From Paenibacillus baekrokdamisoli (GTDB taxonomy: Bacteria; Bacillota; Bacilli; Paenibacillales; Paenibacillaceae), in contig NZ_AP019308.1 in assembly GCF_003945345.1 (NCBI RefSeq), positions 4,729,501 through 4,793,500 of the forward strand: a DNA stretch of 64,000 bases, given 5' to 3'. The notes under the pieces are model-generated. The model was given only the letters and a program-made list of their open reading frames with translations, had not been told where the DNA came from and ran no database searches. The translations under genes were made by a program, and so were the position numbers. The first letter of the stretch is position 1. Each line of letters begins with the position of its first letter. Shown here piece after piece: positions 60,666-64,000 of the stretch.

Positions 60666-60685
60666 AAAGTGAGAACTATTGTCAA
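60657..60685 (-). promoter_or_regulatory. sigma-A promoter of flavodoxin-PepSY operon
   Basis: On the minus strand TTGACA (60680-60685) and GATAAT (60657-60662) are spaced 17 bp apart; the -10 lies inside the Fur box. Confidence 0.85.
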
Positions 60686-60771
60686 TAGAACTAATTAGAA
60701 TCGTTCATCGCTCATCAATCATCTACTGTCATGACACCCCTCAAACAGCTATTTAATTTTTTCCACAAAAA

Positions 60772-60795
60772 AGAATCGCCTCAAGAGACGATTCT
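60772..60795 (-). terminator. orphan terminator
   Basis: AGAATCG/CGATTCT with a 10-nt loop, followed by six Ts on the minus strand. No minus-strand gene ends here, so it may be left over from a lost gene. Confidence 0.6.
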
Positions 60796-60928
60796 ACGAT
60801 TCTCACACACGATAAATGATGACCGACGCACTAAAGATTACGCAATGTTATCGCCTTAACGCCATTAGATAACTTCCCGCTCATCATTTCCAGGAATCAC
60901 TGGGAATGCGGCATGCGGTTCAGTCTGA

Positions 60929-61261
60929 GCAGATAAAGATAAATTATCACAGGCGCTGCTGAACGTTGTGTCGAATGCGACCCGGTATGCAACTAGTGAA
61001 ATTCTCATTGAGGTTCATGTCGTTAATAACCGGATGAATATTGCCGTTGCGGATGACGGTGCAGGAATCCCGCGAGAGCTTATTCCCTATCTGTTCCATC
61101 GTTTCGTGAAAGGAAAAGACGGCGAAACGGGATTGGGCCTTGCGATCTCCCGTGCTATCGTGGAGCGCTGCAAATGACAAATAACAGCCGGCAACCAAGA
61201 AGCTGGCGGCGCCGTGATCTCGATGGGTTTTCCCCTCTCGCGGAAGCTGGCCCTTCTGTAA
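60929..61261 (+). pseudogene. sensor histidine kinase ATPase-domain remnant
   Basis: The frame gives DKDKLSQALLNVVSNATRYA (N box) and VADDGAGIPRELIPYLFHRF (G1 box), then FVKGKDGETGLGLAISRAIVERC (F and G2 boxes), a TGA stop at 61175-61177, and then QITAGNQEAGGAVISMGFPL, the expected end of a histidine kinase. A single GGA to TGA change explains the stop. The membrane, HAMP and HisKA parts and the response regulator are absent. It is a dead 3' fragment. Confidence 0.8.
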
Positions 61262-61267
61262 CCATAG

Positions 61268-61316
61268 AGGCTATAGCATCTTTTCTTTTAGAGGAAAAGT
61301 TCTATAGCCTTTATTT
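61268..61316 (+). terminator. terminator after the histidine kinase remnant
   Basis: AGGCTATAG/CTATAGCCT outer stem with an inner CTTTT/AAAAG-type pairing; TTATTTGT follows on the plus strand. Confidence 0.7.
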
Positions 61317-61505
61317 GTCTTACGATATTTCCCGTGCTGCGCTTCGCGTAATTTAACTTCGCTTAGTTCCATTCAAACCCAATATTTGGTTTAATACGAC
61401 CCTGCGGAGTTAGATTGACATTGTTAAAGCATGTAAATTACTTTAATATCAGCATTAAGGTTAACGTTGCTTACAGCTTCGACCAACAAAAATCAGAGGT
61501 GTCCA

Positions 61506-62960
61506 ATGACTTCCCAATTTTATACTAATCTGTACGAAATCATTACCATATTAAATATCCCCCTCGCTATTGCGGTCATCTTCATGGAACGACGCAATGT
61601 CGGGGTAACCTGGGCATGGCTCATGGTGCTGCTCTTTCTACCCGTCGTCGGCTTCGGCTTCTACTTAATCTTCGGGCAAAATATGAGTAAGAAGAAATTG
61701 TACAAGATCAGCAAGCGTACTCTCTCGACTATGAATGACTTAATTGAGACGCAGCGCAAAGAATTCAGGGAGCATCAGATTGTCTATCATGACCCTGCGA
61801 TGGAGAATTATCAGGATCTGATCTATATGAACCTGACGAGCGGATTTGCGCTATATTCTCAGAATAATGCGATTGATATCTTCACGAACGGGAACGACAA
61901 ATTCGATGCACTCATCCGCGACATCGAAGCTGCAACGCATCACATTCATCTCATGTACTATATCGTTCAGCCTGACGGACTCGGCAATCGATTGGTCGAT
62001 CTTCTTACTAAAAAAGCAAGTGAAGGCGTTAAGGTTCGTTTTCTGTATGACGATATTGGCAGTTCCCATCTTCCGCGTCATTTCTTTGACCGTTTGAGGA
62101 ATGCTGGCGGCGAGGTAGCTGCTTTCTTCCCCTCCAAAATCCCTTATTTGAATATCCGAGTTAATTATCGGAACCACCGGAAGCTTGCTATTATGGATGG
62201 TACGATCGGCTATATTGGCGGCATTAATATCGGGGACGAATACTTAGGACTTAATAAGAGGTTCGGTTATTGGCGCGATTCGCATTTACGTATTCAAGGC
62301 TATGCGGTCCAGCAGATGCAGGCACATTTTATGATGGATTGGAACTTGGCCTCCTCAGCTGCGATTGACCGGAATATGGAGGAGTTGTTCCCCGAGAGCG
62401 TGGATTGCGGCTTAGCAGGCATACAAATCGTTTCGAGCGGGCCTGATCGCGCGATGGAACAAATTAAAAATGCCTATATCAAAATGATTAATGCAGCCAA
62501 AGAGAGCATTTATATTCAAACCCCGTATTTTATACCGGATGAGAGTATGTTGAATGCCTTGAAAATGGCTGCTCTCTCTGGTGTAGATGTGCGGATCATG
62601 CTTCCGAGCAGGCCCGATCACCAAATGGTGTTCTGGGCATCGCATTCTTATCTGGGCGAATTGCTCGCAGAGGGAATCAGATGCTATCAATATGATAAAG
62701 GCTTCCTGCATGCAAAAATGATTGTTGTTGATGGCAAAGTTGCCTCCATTGGCACAGCCAACTTTGATATCCGCAGCTTTAAGCTGAACTTCGAGATCAA
62801 TGCGATGATTTTCGACTCTGGAACGGCCCAGACATTGAAGCGAGTTTTTGAAGACGATATCGAGGATAGCTTCGAGCTCACTTATGACGCCTATATGAGC
62901 AGGCCGCTGCTCCAGCGGTTTAAAGAATCCTGCACAAGACTGCTATCCCCTATCCTTTAA
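61506..62960 (+). CDS. cls: cardiolipin synthase (PLD family)
   Basis: A 484-residue membrane enzyme: two N-terminal membrane segments (EIITILNIPLAIAVIFM; WAWLMVLLFLPVVGFGFYLIFG), then two phospholipase D HKD motifs, NHRKLAIMDGTIGYIGGINIGDEY (His near 224) and HAKMIVVDGKVASIGTANFDIRSF (His near 401). It condenses two phosphatidylglycerols. AGAGGTG lies before the ATG at 61506. It is monocistronic, and the sulfatase gene converges on it from the right. Confidence 0.93.
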   Translation: MTSQFYTNLYEIITILNIPLAIAVIFMERRNVGVTWAWLMVLLFLPVVGFGFYLIFGQNMSKKKLYKISKRTLSTMNDLIETQRKEFREHQIVYHDPAMENYQDLIYMNLTSGFALYSQNNAIDIFTNGNDKFDALIRDIEAATHHIHLMYYIVQPDGLGNRLVDLLTKKASEGVKVRFLYDDIGSSHLPRHFFDRLRNAGGEVAAFFPSKIPYLNIRVNYRNHRKLAIMDGTIGYIGGINIGDEYLGLNKRFGYWRDSHLRIQGYAVQQMQAHFMMDWNLASSAAIDRNMEELFPESVDCGLAGIQIVSSGPDRAMEQIKNAYIKMINAAKESIYIQTPYFIPDESMLNALKMAALSGVDVRIMLPSRPDHQMVFWASHSYLGELLAEGIRCYQYDKGFLHAKMIVVDGKVASIGTANFDIRSFKLNFEINAMIFDSGTAQTLKRVFEDDIEDSFELTYDAYMSRPLLQRFKESCTRLLSPIL

Positions 62961-62990
62961 AAGCAATCTTAAAAGGCTGTATGTGAGGAC

Positions 62991-64000
62991 CTAATCCTCA
63001 CACCATACCGGATATTGATTTAAATACCCCTTAAATTCATGCTTTATTCGATCATATTTAATCAATTGTTCTCCTGAAAGAGCTTCTGAAAAATCATATG
63101 ACTTATAATAGGCGGCCAATTCTTCCCGACAATTAGCACAAATCTGAGGATATTGGTCTGCAATATTATGAAGTTCATTTGGATCTGCCTTTAAATCATA
63201 TAGATTTTCCAATCCGCCATTGGCATGGTAGATATACTTATAGTTTTCCCATCTTATCATCATCTTTAAGGTATGCCTTCGTCCGAACTCTGCAATTACT
63301 TTATTCCGGAAAGGCATCTCAGGATGAATTCCGGCTTGTATCAGATTCTTTCCTGAAGAAGCTGCAGGTACTGTGCCGCCTGATACAGTAATAAACGTAG
63401 AATAAATATCCTGCAGCATAGTAAATTGAGCTCTTCGCTCATCCAATGGCAGGACAGACGGCCAACTTACAATCATGGGCACTCTAGTCGAAGCTTCATA
63501 ATATGATCTTTTGCCGAATGCATAATGATCCCCTAATAATTCTCCATGATCAGATGTAAAAATAATTAGCGTATTATCAGTCAACCCTAAATTGTCGAGC
63601 GTATCCAATATTTTGCCAACCTGTTTATCAACAAAGGAGACACATCCATAGTAATGGGCGCGAAGCTTCATTATCTCCTCATGATTCACATTTTCGATAC
63701 CATTAACCTTATAATCATTTTGAATATCCGTGGTGAGATCATCTGGAACACGCTCTTCCTCTGTATGTATCGGTGCGGGTATGTCTTCTATGTCGTACAT
63801 TGTATTATAAGGCGAACAAGGATCAAACGGCGGGTGTGGCTTAATAAAAGAAGTATAGATAAAGAAGGGTCTATTCTTGTTCCCCCGAATAACTTCACAA
63901 GTTTTATTCCCTACCCATGCCGTGGAGTGCATTTCTTCCAGCAAGTCGGATACCTGTGGTACGTAATAATTCTCACTTCGTTTTCCATGGGGTTCAATAA
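62991..64000 (-). CDS. sulfatase family hydrolase (partial, 5' end beyond window)
   Basis: The visible 336 residues are the C-terminal two thirds of an alkaline-phosphatase-fold sulfatase: RPFFIYTSFIKPHPPFDPC, LRAHYYGCVSFVDKQVGKIL, LIIFTSDHGELLGDHYAFGKRSYYEASTRVPMIV with metal ligands Asp-His in TSDHG, and FPMLQDIYSTF-type core. The frame is open to the window edge (LLEEMHSTAWV preceded by YYVPQVSD), so the catalytic Cys/Ser and its C-x-P-x-R motif are outside. Arylsulfatase or phosphonate-type substrates cannot be told apart. Confidence 0.88.
   Translation of the reverse strand, partial: IEPHGKRSENYYVPQVSDLLEEMHSTAWVGNKTCEVIRGNKNRPFFIYTSFIKPHPPFDPCSPYNTMYDIEDIPAPIHTEEERVPDDLTTDIQNDYKVNGIENVNHEEIMKLRAHYYGCVSFVDKQVGKILDTLDNLGLTDNTLIIFTSDHGELLGDHYAFGKRSYYEASTRVPMIVSWPSVLPLDERRAQFTMLQDIYSTFITVSGGTVPAASSGKNLIQAGIHPEMPFRNKVIAEFGRRHTLKMMIRWENYKYIYHANGGLENLYDLKADPNELHNIADQYPQICANCREELAAYYKSYDFSEALSGEQLIKYDRIKHEFKGYLNQYPVWCED

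Overview
The window reads as chromosomal DNA of a spore-forming, Paenibacillus-like member of the Bacillota. The signs are strong AGGAGG-type ribosome binding sites, frequent TTG and GTG starts, sigma-A promoters, a RacA-like chromosome anchor, a PdaA-type cortex deacetylase, two copper-amine-oxidase-N-type exported proteins, and short hairpin repeats between genes. The genus is an inference from gene content; there is no rRNA, tRNA, CRISPR array, IS transposase or prophage in the window.

Layout. 1-9200: small stress and metabolic units. These are an IF-3-like paralog behind an SDR gene, a MerR-controlled dehydrogenase with a textbook 19-bp-spacer promoter, an LLM flavin oxidoreductase, an Rrf2 regulator with a thioredoxin-reductase-like flavoprotein, a DUF1697 protein, an alkyltransferase-like DNA repair protein beside an EcfT remnant, and a DUF445 protein. 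9340-16340: a sugar catabolic operon with ABC importer (two permeases and a lipoprotein), LacI regulator, BadF/BcrA-type kinase and GH4 glycosidase, driven by a promoter flanked by two LacI-type operators. 16430-20110: small proteins plus a TelA / XpaC-like pair. 20110-21050: a gene-free, hairpin-rich stretch. 21050-23800: AraC regulator, Gfo/Idh/MocA oxidoreductase and a TIM-barrel isomerase.

23900-34270 is the most notable part: a complete one-strand Ter cluster. It runs terB, three single-domain TerD proteins, a TerD-TerA double-domain protein and terC, then the five-gene biosynthetic module: C-C bond lyase of TIM-barrel fold, PRTase with TRSP tail, StiP, HAD phosphatase and Ter-type ATP-grasp. 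The last four genes are chained by 4-nt or longer overlaps. Comparative genomics has proposed that such modules make a nucleoside-like metabolite coupled to TerD/TerB/TerC/TelA metal- and stress-sensing proteins; the product is, as far as I know, not chemically defined. The TelA/XpaC pair 5 kb away probably belongs to the same response.

34400-48800: small proteins (several under 80 residues, one extremely acidic), pirin, a UvrD-like helicase with a C-terminal zinc ribbon, an exported coiled-coil protein, ThpR, PdaA, RacA-like protein, an ankyrin/copper-amine-oxidase-N exported protein, an MMPL exporter, and a NirC-type channel preceded by a truncated nirD. 48800-64000: an ATPase, a YhdH-type reductase, exported proteins, a TetR/MFS efflux pair with matching palindromic operators, ROK fructokinase, M48 protease with a hydrolase, an iron-regulated flavodoxin/PepSY operon under a strong Fur box, a dead histidine-kinase fragment, cardiolipin synthase and a partial sulfatase. 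Three clear gene remnants (ecfT, nirD, histidine kinase) and one possible frameshifted gene point to ongoing gene loss.
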